From contig JAMPHO010000006.1 of NCBI GenBank assembly GCA_023663385.1, forward strand, positions 1 to 35,895: a stretch of 35,895 nt of DNA. The letters run 5' to 3'. This DNA is from Alistipes timonensis (GTDB lineage: Bacteria > Bacteroidota > Bacteroidia > Bacteroidales > Muribaculaceae). Made by a program: the position numbers and the translations under genes. This document shows positions 21,718 to 29,900 of the stretch, piece by piece. The notes under the pieces are model-generated. The model searched no databases and had not been told where the DNA came from. It was given only the letters and a program-made list of their open reading frames with translations. How positions within the stretch are numbered: position 1 is the stretch's first letter; each line of letters begins with the position of its first letter.

Positions 21718-23723
21718 CAGAGCTTTTTGGCCTTCAGGCTGTCGAAGTAGAGGTAGGCGATCAGCAGGGCGTAGGCTACGACTCCGAGAATCTGGAGGGT
21801 GGTGACGGGGAGGCCGCAGACGTACTCAAAGCCGAAGAAACGGGTGAGGGCGGCGAACACGCCGAAGAGGGCGCCGCCGGCGATCAGGCCGGAGGAGATG
21901 AGGGTGCCGCGGTCGCGACGCGCGTTGTTGACGGCCTCGTCCTTGGAGCTGTGGCTCACGAAGTAGGCGATAGCGCCACCCACGAGCAGCGGAGTGTTGA
22001 GCGACAGGGGGATGAACATGCCCAGGCAGAAGGCGAGGGCGGGAACACCGAGCCAGTTGAGGAGCAGGGCGAGCACCACGCCGGTCATATAGAGAATCCA
22101 GGGGGTCTCGCCACCCATCATCAGCGGCTCGATAACCTTGGCCATGGCGTTGGCCTGGGGCGCCACCAGGGCGTTGGGGCCCGAGAAGCCGTAAACGTCG
22201 TTGAGCACCAGGATCACGCCCCCGACGGTGGCGGCGGAAACGAGGGTGCCGAGGAACTTCCACTGCTCCTGTTTCTTAGGGGTGGTGCCGAGCCAGTAGC
22301 CCACCTTGAGGTCGGTGACGAAGCCGCCGGCCATGGAGAGGGCGGTGCAGACAACGCCGCCGATCACCATCGAAGCAACGATGCCGGATGTGCCTTTCAG
22401 CCCGATGGCGACGAAGATGGCCGAAGCCACGATGAGGGTCATGAGCGTCATGCCCGAAACGGGGTTGGAGCCCACGATCGCGATGGCGTTGGCCGCGACG
22501 GTGGTGAAGAGGAAGGCGATGAAGATTACCACTACCCAGGCCACGAGCGCCTGCCACCAGTTGTGGATTACTCCGAACTGGAAGAAGAGGAGCACGGCCA
22601 CCAGGGCTATGGCGATGAAGAACACGATGTGCTTCATCGAGATGTCGAGCTGCCAGCGCACGGGCTTCTCGGCCGAGGAGGCGCCACCCTTGAACTCGCG
22701 TCCGGCGAGGCCGACGGCCTGGCGGATGATGGGCCACGACTTCACGATGCCGATCACGCCGGCCATGGCGATGCCGCCGATGCCGATCATGCGGGCGTAG
22801 TTGCTGAAAATCTCCTGCGAGGAGAGGGCGGCGAGTTCGGCGTTGCCGTAGGTACCCATCAGGGGTATGATCACCCACCACACGAAGAGCGACCCGGCGG
22901 TGATGATGAAGGCGTAGCGGAGGCCGATGATGTAGCCCAGGCCGAGCACGGCGGCGCCGGTGTTGCAGCTGAGCACCAGGCGGGTCTTCTCCTCGATGGC
23001 CGCGCCCCATGAGGTGAGGGTGGTGTTGAGGGTTCCGGCCCAGAAACCGAAGGTCTCGACAATGTAGTCGTAGAGGCCGCCGATGAGCGAGGCGATCACC
23101 AGGGTCTTGGCCTGGCCACCCCCTTCAGCAGCCTTGGAGGAGGCCCCGGAGGCGAGCACCTGCGTGGTGGCGGTGGCTTCGGGGAAGGGGTATTTGCCGT
23201 GCATATCCTTCACGAAATACTTGCGGAAGGGGATGAAGAAGAGGATACCCAGCACACCCCCCAGCAGCGAGCTGAGGAATATTTGGAAGAAGTTGACAGT
23301 GATTTCGGGATAGGTGTCCTGGAGGATGTAGAGCGCCGGGAGGGTGAAGATGGCGCCCGCCACGATCACACCGGAGCATGCGCCGATCGACTGGATTATG
23401 ACGTTCTGCCCCAGGGCGTTCTTCTTGCCCAGGGCGCCGGAGAGGCCGACGGCGATAATCGCGATGGGAATCGCGGCCTCGAACACCTGGCCGACCTTGA
23501 GGCCCAGGTAGGCGGCCGCGGCGGAGAAAATCACGCAGAGCACCAGGCCCATGATCACGGAGTAGGGGGTAACTTCGGCATATTCGCGCGCCGGATGCAT
23601 CATCGGGCGGAACTGCTCGTCGGCGGCAAGCTCGCGGAAAGCGTTTTCCGGGAGTTCCGCGGGGTCGGCGTCCTGCCAGACACCCTCGACCTTCGAGGTC
23701 GGAATCTTACTGTTCTTTTCCAT
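21717..23723 (-). CDS. OPT-family oligopeptide transporter
   Basis: This is a 668-residue polytopic membrane protein of the oligopeptide transporter (OPT) family, proton-coupled importers of peptides or metal chelates. An N-terminal cytosolic stretch of about 50 residues is followed by TPYSVIMGLVLCVIFSAAAAYLGLKVGQVFEAAIPIAII. The conserved MHGKYPFPEATATTQVL lies near 175-190, and SNPVSGMT lies further on. At least fourteen hydrophobic segments are visible. It follows ssb by 32 bases on the same strand and overlaps the MATE start by one base, giving a probable ssb-OPT-MATE transcript. Substrate cannot be predicted. Confidence 0.92.
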   Translation of the reverse strand: MEKNSKIPTSKVEGVWQDADPAELPENAFRELAADEQFRPMMHPAREYAEVTPYSVIMGLVLCVIFSAAAAYLGLKVGQVFEAAIPIAIIAVGLSGALGKKNALGQNVIIQSIGACSGVIVAGAIFTLPALYILQDTYPEITVNFFQIFLSSLLGGVLGILFFIPFRKYFVKDMHGKYPFPEATATTQVLASGASSKAAEGGGQAKTLVIASLIGGLYDYIVETFGFWAGTLNTTLTSWGAAIEEKTRLVLSCNTGAAVLGLGYIIGLRYAFIITAGSLFVWWVIIPLMGTYGNAELAALSSQEIFSNYARMIGIGGIAMAGVIGIVKSWPIIRQAVGLAGREFKGGASSAEKPVRWQLDISMKHIVFFIAIALVAVLLFFQFGVIHNWWQALVAWVVVIFIAFLFTTVAANAIAIVGSNPVSGMTLMTLIVASAIFVAIGLKGTSGIVASMVIGGVVCTALSMAGGFVTDLKVGYWLGTTPKKQEQWKFLGTLVSAATVGGVILVLNDVYGFSGPNALVAPQANAMAKVIEPLMMGGETPWILYMTGVVLALLLNWLGVPALAFCLGMFIPLSLNTPLLVGGAIAYFVSHSSKDEAVNNARRDRGTLISSGLIAGGALFGVFAALTRFFGFEYVCGLPVTTLQILGVVAYALLIAYLYFDSLKAKKL

Positions 23724-23755
23724 TTAAGGTTATGGCGGATAGATGGTTGTTGTAA

Positions 23756-24124
23756 TCAGGGGTTGGGCGCGGCCGGAGCTTGTCGTGCCGCGTTGGGGCG
23801 CGAGAGAATGTCGAATGAGTCTACGTAGATTTCCGTCACCTGGTGTTTGATGGTGTTGCGGTCCTCCCATACGCGGGTTCGGAGCTTCCCTTCGATGTAA
23901 AGCTTAGTGCCCCGCGAGATGTAGCGCTCGGCGGTTTCGGCGGCTGGTCCCCACATGACGATGCGGTGCCACTCGGTGCGCTCGGGACCCTGCCGGCCGT
24001 CGGGGAGCCTCACCCCCGGCTCGTTGGTGGCCAGGGAGAAAGTCGCCAGCGGGCGGGAGTCGATGTAGGAAATCTGCGGGTCGCTCCCCACATTCCCCAC
24101 GAGAATCACTTTGTTGACTGACAT
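23756..24124 (-). CDS. ssb: Single-stranded DNA-binding protein, short form
   Basis: This is a 122-residue OB-fold protein starting MSVNKVILVGNVGSDPQISYIDSRPLATFSLAT. It contains EWHRIVMWGPAAETAERYISRGTKLYIEGKLRTRVWED and TEIYVDSFDILSRP. These match the SSB family, which coats single-stranded DNA during replication and repair. The tail is only about 13 residues after the OB fold and ends APAAPNP. The acidic DDLPF-like tip that recruits partner proteins in most SSBs is missing, and I do not find it in the other frames just after the stop. A longer open frame upstream runs through tRNA genes, so the start at 24124 was chosen. It may be an auxiliary SSB, or the main one with an unusual end. Confidence 0.92.
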   Translation of the reverse strand: MSVNKVILVGNVGSDPQISYIDSRPLATFSLATNEPGVRLPDGRQGPERTEWHRIVMWGPAAETAERYISRGTKLYIEGKLRTRVWEDRNTIKHQVTEIYVDSFDILSRPNAARQAPAAPNP

Positions 24125-24174
24125 AGCTTCTTTGCTTTGCTTTGGGGGATGCCGGAGGGTGATGGGGCCCTCTT

Positions 24175-24214
24175 GAAAAAGAAAGCAAGCAATCAGCCGG
24201 GGCTGACTGCTTGC
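24175..24214 (-). terminator. Terminator after tRNA-Gly
   Basis: On the minus strand, 24214-24201 pairs with 24198-24185 in 14 pairs with one G-U, and the sequence then runs into TTTCTTTTTC. It lies 11 bases after the tRNA-Gly end and 50 bases before ssb. It is a strong candidate for separating the tRNA from ssb, although no TAnnTTTG box is seen for ssb after it. Confidence 0.8.
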
Positions 24215-24225
24215 AAAGTCATCGG

Positions 24226-24298
24226 AGCGGAAAACGAGGCTCGAACTCGCGACCCTCAGCTTGGGAAGCTGATGCTCTACCAACTGAGCTATTTCCGC
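24226..24298 (-). tRNA. tRNA-Gly(CCC)
   Basis: On the minus strand the acceptor GCGGAAA (24298-24292) pairs with TTTCCGC (24233-24227). The anticodon stem TCAGC/GCTGA encloses TTCCCAA, giving anticodon CCC for glycine GGG codons. The T arm has TTCGAGC. The discriminator is the T opposite 24226, and CCA is not encoded. It has its own promoter about 22 bases upstream. Confidence 0.95.
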
Positions 24299-24319
24299 GG
24301 GTGTTGGTTTTAGTAGGGG

Positions 24320-24350
24320 CAAAGTTACGGATTCATTTTTGAATCCGCAA
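24320..24350 (-). promoter_or_regulatory. tRNA-Gly promoter with an inverted repeat in its spacer
   Basis: On the minus strand TTG (24350-24348) is followed by exactly 20 bases and then TAACTTTG (24327-24320), a very good bacteroidete promoter. The spacer itself is an inverted repeat: CGGATTC (24347-24341), six bases, then GAATCCG (24334-24328). Transcription should start about 5-8 bases after 24320, close to the mature tRNA 5' end at 24298. Confidence 0.75.
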
Positions 24351-24415
24351 GATTTTGGCGTGTTTTTTCGCCATAGGCCGGTATGGCGGTTGTTTGTCGG
24401 GCGGCGTGCCCGGGG

Positions 24416-24499
24416 TGGTGCGCAAGGGGGGACTCGAACCCCCACGACCGAAGTCACCAGATCCTAAGTCTGGCGCGGCTACCATTACGCCACTTGCGC
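24416..24499 (-). tRNA. tRNA-Leu(TAG)
   Basis: This is a type II tRNA on the minus strand. The acceptor GCGCAAG (24499-24493) pairs with CTTGCGC (24426-24420). The anticodon stem CCAGA/TCTGG encloses CTTAGGA, giving anticodon TAG for leucine CUA/CUG codons. The long variable arm GTGACTTCGGTCGT follows, then a TTCGAGT T loop. The discriminator is A, and CCA is encoded at 24418-24416. It lies between spt and tRNA-Gly. Confidence 0.95.
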
Positions 24500-24504
24500 G
24501 TAGC

Positions 24505-24554
24505 CGGGGCCTCGGGCTGAGGCCCCGTATGCTGTAGGGCGGCTCTGAGGCCGC
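24505..24554 (-). other. Two hairpins between spt and tRNA-Leu
   Basis: Just after the spt stop on the minus strand, GCGGC (24554-24550) pairs with GCCGC (24543-24539). Then CGGGGCCTC (24527-24519) pairs perfectly with GAGGCCCCG (24513-24505). No T run follows either one, so they may be processing or partial termination signals rather than standard terminators. Confidence 0.5.
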
Positions 24555-24560
24555 TTTCGT

Positions 24561-25748
24561 TTACGGAACCAGGCCGTGCTTGCGGAATACCTTCTGGAAT
24601 TTCTCCAGGGCGAACTCAACCTGCTCCTTGGTGTGGGTGGCCATCAGCGAGAAGCGGATGAGGGTGTCCTGGGGAGCGACGGCGGGGGATACCACGGGGT
24701 TCACGAAGAGGCCTTCGTCGAAGAGCTCGCGGGTGATGTGGTACGTCTTGTAGTCGTCGCGGATGAAGAGGGGTATGATCGGGGTGCAGGTGTTGCCGAT
24801 CTCGCAGCCCATCTCGCGGAACCCGTCGAGGGCGAAGTTGGTGATGTTCCAGAGGTGCTCCTGGCGCTCGGGTTCCTGCTCCATGATGTCGATGGCCTTG
24901 AGGGCGGCGGCGGTGGAGGCGGGAGTGATCGAGGCGGTGAATATATAGGAGCGGGAGTGGTGGCGGAGGAAGTTGGTGATCTCCTTGTCGGTGGCTATGA
25001 AGCCGCCCAGGGAGGCGAACGACTTGGAGAATGTGCCCATTATGAGGTCAACGTCGTCGGTTACGCCGAAGTGGTCGCAGGTGCCGCGGCCCCCTTTGCC
25101 GAACACGCCGATGCCGTGGGCCTCGTCGACCATCACCGAAGCGTTGTACTTCTTGGCGAGGCGCACGATTTCGGGGAGGTTTGCCACGTCGCCCTCCATG
25201 GAGAACACGCCGTCGGTCACGATGAGCTTCACCTTGTCGGGGTCGCAACGCTGGAGTTGCTTTTCGAGGCTCTCCATGTCGTTGTGCTTGTATTTGAGGG
25301 TGGTGGAGAAGCTCAGGCGCTTGCCTTCGATGATCGAGGCGTGGTCCTGCTCGTCGAAGAGAATATAGTCCTCGCGGCCGGTGAGGCAGGAAACCACTCC
25401 GAGGTTCACCTCGAAGCCCGTGGAGTAGATCATCACGTCCTCCTTGCCGATGTATTCGGCTATGCGGCGTTCGAGCTGTTTGTGGAGGTCGAGTGTGCCG
25501 TTGAGGAAGGGGGATCCGGCGCAGCCGGTGCCATACTTGCGCGTGGCCTCAATGGCGGCCTCCTTGATGCGGGGGTCGCTGACAAGACCTGAGTAGCAGT
25601 TGCTGCCGAACATGAGAACCTTGCGGCCGTTGATGATCACTTCGGGTTCCTGCTCGCTTTCAATGGCGCGGAAGTAGGGGTAGACCCCAGCGGCCTTAGC
25701 CTGCTGCGGCGCTGTATATTTAGCGAGTTTCTCTTGGAGTAGCTTCAT
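24561..25748 (-). CDS. spt: Serine palmitoyltransferase (alpha-oxoamine synthase family)
   Basis: This is a 395-residue PLP-dependent enzyme that would condense L-serine with a long-chain acyl-CoA to 3-ketosphinganine, the first step of sphingolipid synthesis. The product resembles the Bacteroides enzyme. Key points are NCYSGLVSDPRIKEAAIEATRKYGTGCAGSPFLNGT near 50-84, H136 in DEQDHASI, D208/H211 in VDEAHG and the PLP lysine K242 in GTFSKSFASLGG. Related family members (glycine C-acetyltransferase, 8-amino-7-oxononanoate synthase) share these motifs, so the substrate is inferred from overall similarity to the bacteroidete enzyme. An open frame continues upstream to 25835, but it would overlap the promoter, so the ATG at 25748 was chosen. 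No other lipid gene is nearby. Confidence 0.85.
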   Translation of the reverse strand: MKLLQEKLAKYTAPQQAKAAGVYPYFRAIESEQEPEVIINGRKVLMFGSNCYSGLVSDPRIKEAAIEATRKYGTGCAGSPFLNGTLDLHKQLERRIAEYIGKEDVMIYSTGFEVNLGVVSCLTGREDYILFDEQDHASIIEGKRLSFSTTLKYKHNDMESLEKQLQRCDPDKVKLIVTDGVFSMEGDVANLPEIVRLAKKYNASVMVDEAHGIGVFGKGGRGTCDHFGVTDDVDLIMGTFSKSFASLGGFIATDKEITNFLRHHSRSYIFTASITPASTAAALKAIDIMEQEPERQEHLWNITNFALDGFREMGCEIGNTCTPIIPLFIRDDYKTYHITRELFDEGLFVNPVVSPAVAPQDTLIRFSLMATHTKEQVEFALEKFQKVFRKHGLVP

Positions 25749-25834
25749 TGCGTGAGATATTGTCGATTGGTTTCCAGGCTCGGGCCGGGCGCCTCTCGGT
25801 CGCCGTCGCGGGCCCCTTGGCTGGAATAAGGCCA

Positions 25835-25868
25835 CAAAGTTAACTATTTTTCCTCAAACGGAGCCAAA
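25835..25868 (-). promoter_or_regulatory. Promoter of spt
   Basis: On the minus strand TAACTTTG lies at 25842-25835. TTTG lies 22 bases upstream at 25868-25865, and a second TTTG is at 25858-25855. The predicted leader is about 80 bases long. Confidence 0.65.
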
Positions 25869-25970
25869 ATTTCCCGAAAAATCCGCTGCGGGAGGTATGA
25901 ATGACCACTTAAAAAGAAGTGTCTCATAGGAATTGCTTCTAATTGCGGCTCCGCGGACGAGATTTATTCG

Positions 25971-25978
25971 TATATTTG
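25971..25978 (+). promoter_or_regulatory. -7 box placed three bases before the ORF6N gene start
   Basis: TATATTTG fits TAnnTTTG exactly and ends three bases before the ATG at 25982. No TTTG is seen at normal -33 distance; a TTG lies 25 bases upstream at 25943. If the box is used, the mRNA would be leaderless or would begin inside the first codons. Confidence 0.5.
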
Positions 25979-25981
25979 CGT

Positions 25982-26839
25982 ATGAATTCTTCAGTCGCAA
26001 TCCCGATCGAGAACCGCATAGTGGCAATTCGTGGCCTTCAAGTCATGGTTGACCGCGATCTGGCGGAACTTTACGAAGTCGATACCAAGGCGCTCAACCA
26101 GGCGGTCAAACGCAACATCGATAGATTTCCTGAAAGCTTCAGATTCCAATTGTCTGATTCTGAGAAGTCTGAACTGGTAACAAATTGTGACCGGTTCCAT
26201 CCGCTCAAACATTCCTCATCGAATCCCTATGTGTTTACTGAGCAGGGGGTGGCAATGTTGTCGGCTGTTTTGAGAAGTCCGACAGCCGTCCGCACTAGTG
26301 TCCGTATTATCGAGGCATTTGTCGCTATGAGGAAATTTATGGTCAGCAACGCGTCGATTTTTCAGCGGTTGGAGCGGCTTGAATTGAAGCAGATTCGCAC
26401 GGAGGCTGCTGTTGATGCTATTTTTGACAGGCTTGACGGGGGAGCGGTCGCGTCGGAAGGGATTTTCTTCGACGGGCAGGTTTATGACGCTCATGCCCTT
26501 ATGTTGAGTTTGATTCGCAGAGCGGAAAAACGCATAGTTGTAATTGACAATTATGTGGATGATACTGTCCTCACACAACTTTCAAAGCGTTCGCCCGGCG
26601 TTACGGTTGATATTTATTACGGAAGGATTACCAAGGAGCTGCGGTTAGATGTGAAGCGACACAACGCTCAATATCCGGGAGTGACGTTGCACGAATATGG
26701 CAAGGCCCACGACCGCTTCCTGATAATCGACGAGGATGTATACCATATAGGCGCATCATTGAAAGATTTGGGGAAGAAGCTGTTCGCGTTTGCCAAAATG
26801 GATGTGATGGGCGGTTCGGAACTTCTCGCGAGGTTGTGA
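25982..26839 (+). CDS. ORF6N-domain protein with C-terminal phospholipase-D-like domain
   Basis: This is a 285-residue protein in two parts. Residues 9-120 match the ORF6N domain found in phage and plasmid regulators: ENRIVAIRGLQVMVDRDLAELYEVDTKALNQAVKRN, then FTEQGVAMLSAVLRSPTAV. A short coiled stretch at about 125-150 links it to a C-terminal domain at 160-285. There KRIVVIDNYVDDTVLTQL and H243-x-R245-x4-D250, followed by GASLKDLG, resemble a single HKD motif of the phospholipase D superfamily, with Arg for the usual Lys. Such domains can be nucleases or simply DNA/RNA-binding. The coding sequence is clearly more AT-rich than its neighbours, which suggests transfer. It stands alone, with a terminator after it. 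The role is unknown; regulation or defence are possible. Confidence 0.75.
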   Translation: MNSSVAIPIENRIVAIRGLQVMVDRDLAELYEVDTKALNQAVKRNIDRFPESFRFQLSDSEKSELVTNCDRFHPLKHSSSNPYVFTEQGVAMLSAVLRSPTAVRTSVRIIEAFVAMRKFMVSNASIFQRLERLELKQIRTEAAVDAIFDRLDGGAVASEGIFFDGQVYDAHALMLSLIRRAEKRIVVIDNYVDDTVLTQLSKRSPGVTVDIYYGRITKELRLDVKRHNAQYPGVTLHEYGKAHDRFLIIDEDVYHIGASLKDLGKKLFAFAKMDVMGGSELLARL

Positions 26840-26876
26840 ATGGCCGATGTGACGGGAAAAATGCGTAAATTCGCGT

Positions 26877-26904
26877 CGGGCATTGACGATGGTGCCCGTT
26901 TTTT
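26877..26904 (+). terminator. Terminator after the ORF6N gene
   Basis: CGGGCA (26877-26882) pairs with TGCCCG (26893-26898) around a ten-base loop, and six Ts follow (26899-26904). It lies 37 bases after the ORF6N stop and 33 bases before the tamB start. Confidence 0.75.
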
Positions 26905-26937
26905 ATGAATCAATAAAAGGAAGAGAATAGGCGGCAG

Positions 26938-29900
26938 ATGTCGAAGTGGATCTACAGGGTTTTCCGCAGTTTGCTGGTTACGGCGATCATATTGGGATTC
27001 GTCGTGCCCGCTGGGCTGTATGTGGCCCTGTCGCTCAGCGGCGTGCAGCGCCGCGTGGCGGATGAGGCCGAGCGCGAGCTGTCGTCCCTTCTCGCCGCGA
27101 AGGTAACCATCGGGCGGCTCAACATCGTGCCGTTCAACCGGGTGGTGCTGGGCGACGTGGTGGTGGAAACCGCTCCCGGCGATACGGCGCTCTACGCCAG
27201 CAGCATCGGTGCCGGGGTAGACCTTTGGAGCGCGCTGCGTTCCGACACCTGGACGGTGAACTATGTCGCTGTGATGGGGCTCCGTGGCCGGGTGTGGCGC
27301 GACAGCGTCGGCGCCCCGCTGAACATCCAGCCCACTATCGACGCCCTCAGCCCTAAGGATAAGTCAAAGCCACCGACGAAGTTCTCACTCCGCGTGCCTA
27401 CGGTGATACTCCGCTCGTGCTCACTGTCGTATGATGTGTTGTCGGAGCCCGTAAAGGAGGGCTTCGACCCTAATCACGCCCGAATCAGTAACCTGCGGGC
27501 CGACATCGTGCTCCCCCGGTTGAGCGACCGGGGTTACGCCTGCGAGGTCAAGCGTCTCGGCTTCGACGAGCGCTCTGGGTTCTCGCTCAGCAATCTGGAA
27601 CTTACGGCATCGCTCGACGAGAGCGGCCTGAAGGTCGACAATCTGGCATTGGAACTCCCCGATTCCCGGCTCGGCATAGAGCCTATTGCCGTGCCGCTAA
27701 ACGGCCTGAAGGATCTCGGCGGGCAGCTTAAAAGTGCCTCGGCGAGAGTCGCGGTGAAAGGGGGGAGCGCCGTATGGCTCCCCGACCTCGCGGCGTTCGC
27801 CGGCGATTTGAGGAAGCTGCCGATGGCCGCGGTGATTGATGAACTATCGTTTGACGGTGGTCTCGCCCGGGGCTCGGCCCGGGTGGATGTGGCCGTGGGC
27901 GACAACCTGTCGCTCGACCTGGCGGCCACAGGGACGCGCCTGGCCGACGCTTCGCGCGACATCGAGGTCAGCCGCCTGGCGCTGCGTGCCTCGGGCCATT
28001 CGGTGGCCGAGGTGGTAGCGGCGTTCCGCCCCCTCTCCGACAAAGCCCGCGCCCTGCTCGACGCCGCTGGCGACGCCGAGCTTGAGGCTTCCGGCGGATG
28101 GGGACCCGAAGGGGGCGCGCTCGCCGCCTCGGTGGCCACTGACCTGGGGGCGCTCACTGTCGACGCGGAGGCGAAACGCCTGGCCGACAAGCGCTACGGG
28201 CTGTCGGCCCACCTGCTTACCGACTCCCCGCTGAATCTCGCCCGGTTGCTCCCCTCCGCCGGGCTCGGCGCCGTTGAGGGTGACGTAACCGCCAAGGGGG
28301 TGCTTGCCAACGGCAAAATCCTGTCGGCCGAAGCCGCCGCGTCTCTCCCCAGGGTTGAATTCCGGGGCGACGTGTACCACGACCTCGCGGCTGAGGGCTC
28401 GCTTGAAGGCGATGCCGCGTCGGGGCGCGTCACGGTTGACGATCCCGACCTGCTGCTTTGGTTAGAGGGTGGATTCGACGGCATAAGCGGCTCCGGGGAG
28501 CGCCGCGTGACGCTCAAAGGGGAGCTCGCCCGATGCTACCCCGACCGCCTGGGCCTTTGGGGCAAGTTTCCCGGGGCGGTGCTCGCCGGGAATGTCGACA
28601 TCGACCTGCACGGCTCCGACATCAACCGGCCCGCAGGGCACGCCCGCCTCTCTAACGTGTCGCTGACACCCGCCGAGGGGGAGCCCTTCCTGATGAAAGA
28701 ATTGTCGCTCACAGCCGCCACTGCCCCTGACGGGGTGCTGGAGGCGCTTCTGCGCTCCGACTATGTCGATGGCGAACTCCGGGGCGCGTTCGATTTCAAG
28801 GCCCTTCCCAGGCAGATTGCCGGGGTGATAGCCGCGTCGTACCCCTCGCTGCTCCCCGCCGCTCCGGCCATAGATTCGGAAGTTTTTGACTCGGCCAACG
28901 AGTTCACGCTCCGGCTCGATGTGAAATCAACCGAGGAGCTGACCACCCTCGTCAAGCTCCCCGTGAGCGTGATATATCCCGCCACCATCAACGGCTCATT
29001 CAGCTCGGCCAGGCGGGAGATGGCGCTCGATGTTGACGCTCCGTATCTGCGCCAAGGGAACAAATTAGTGGAGCATTCGGGGGTGCGCGCCGGGGTCAAC
29101 GGCGCCAACGGTTCCAGCTCGCTGCTACTGTCGACCGTGATGCCCACGAAAAACGGCCCCATGACGCTCCGCCTCGACTGCGCCGGGGTGCCCGACCGGC
29201 TGCGTGCCGACTTCTCATGGAACATCGACCGCCCGCGTGCCTATGAGGGCGCGGTAGGCGTTTCTGCGGCGTTCTCGCGCTATCTGGCCGAAGGTGACCC
29301 GGCGGAGGGGCACGGGAGGCTCCGCACCGTGGTCGACCTCCACCGCAGCGCCCTTACGTTCAACGACTCCACCTGGATCGTCAACCCCGCCGCGGTGACC
29401 ATTAGCGGCCGATCGGTGAAAATCGACGGAATAAACGTGCACCACGGGCGCCAGTTCGTGAAAATCGATGGCGAAGTCAGCGACGACCCCCTATCGGCGC
29501 TGACGGTCGATGTGCGCGATTTCAGCCTCGACTATCTTTTCGAGACCCTCGGAATCGACAACGTGGCCCTCGGGGGCTCGGCGACCGGCACCTTCTACGC
29601 ATCGGGGCTATACACGCGCCGCCCGGCGTTGCTCACCCCTGGCCTGAATGTAAAGAATATAAGTTACAACAAGGCGGTGTTTGGCGACGCCTTGGTGCAG
29701 TCGCGGTGGGACACCGAGCGCAACGCCGTGACGATTGATGCCTCCATTACCCGCGACGACCGCTTCTCGGAGGTACACGGCGGCATATTCCCGATGGCCG
29801 ACTCCCTCGACCTGACTTTCCTGGCCGACCGCATCCCGGTAAAGTTCATGCAGCCCTACATGGCGGCCTTCGCCTCCGACATCACGGGCGAGGCTTCGGG

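Noticed and set aside
21951..23012. 353-residue plus-strand open frame inside the OPT transporter gene
   Set aside because: It is a His/Glu/Gly-rich antisense shadow of a GC-rich membrane protein gene.
24125..24457. N-terminal extension of SSB
   Set aside because: The open frame runs through tRNA-Gly, part of tRNA-Leu and a terminator. SSB conservation starts at 24124.
25749..25835. N-terminal extension of serine palmitoyltransferase
   Set aside because: It would begin on top of the TAACTTTG promoter box and adds a Pro/Arg/Gly-rich stretch that is not part of the family.
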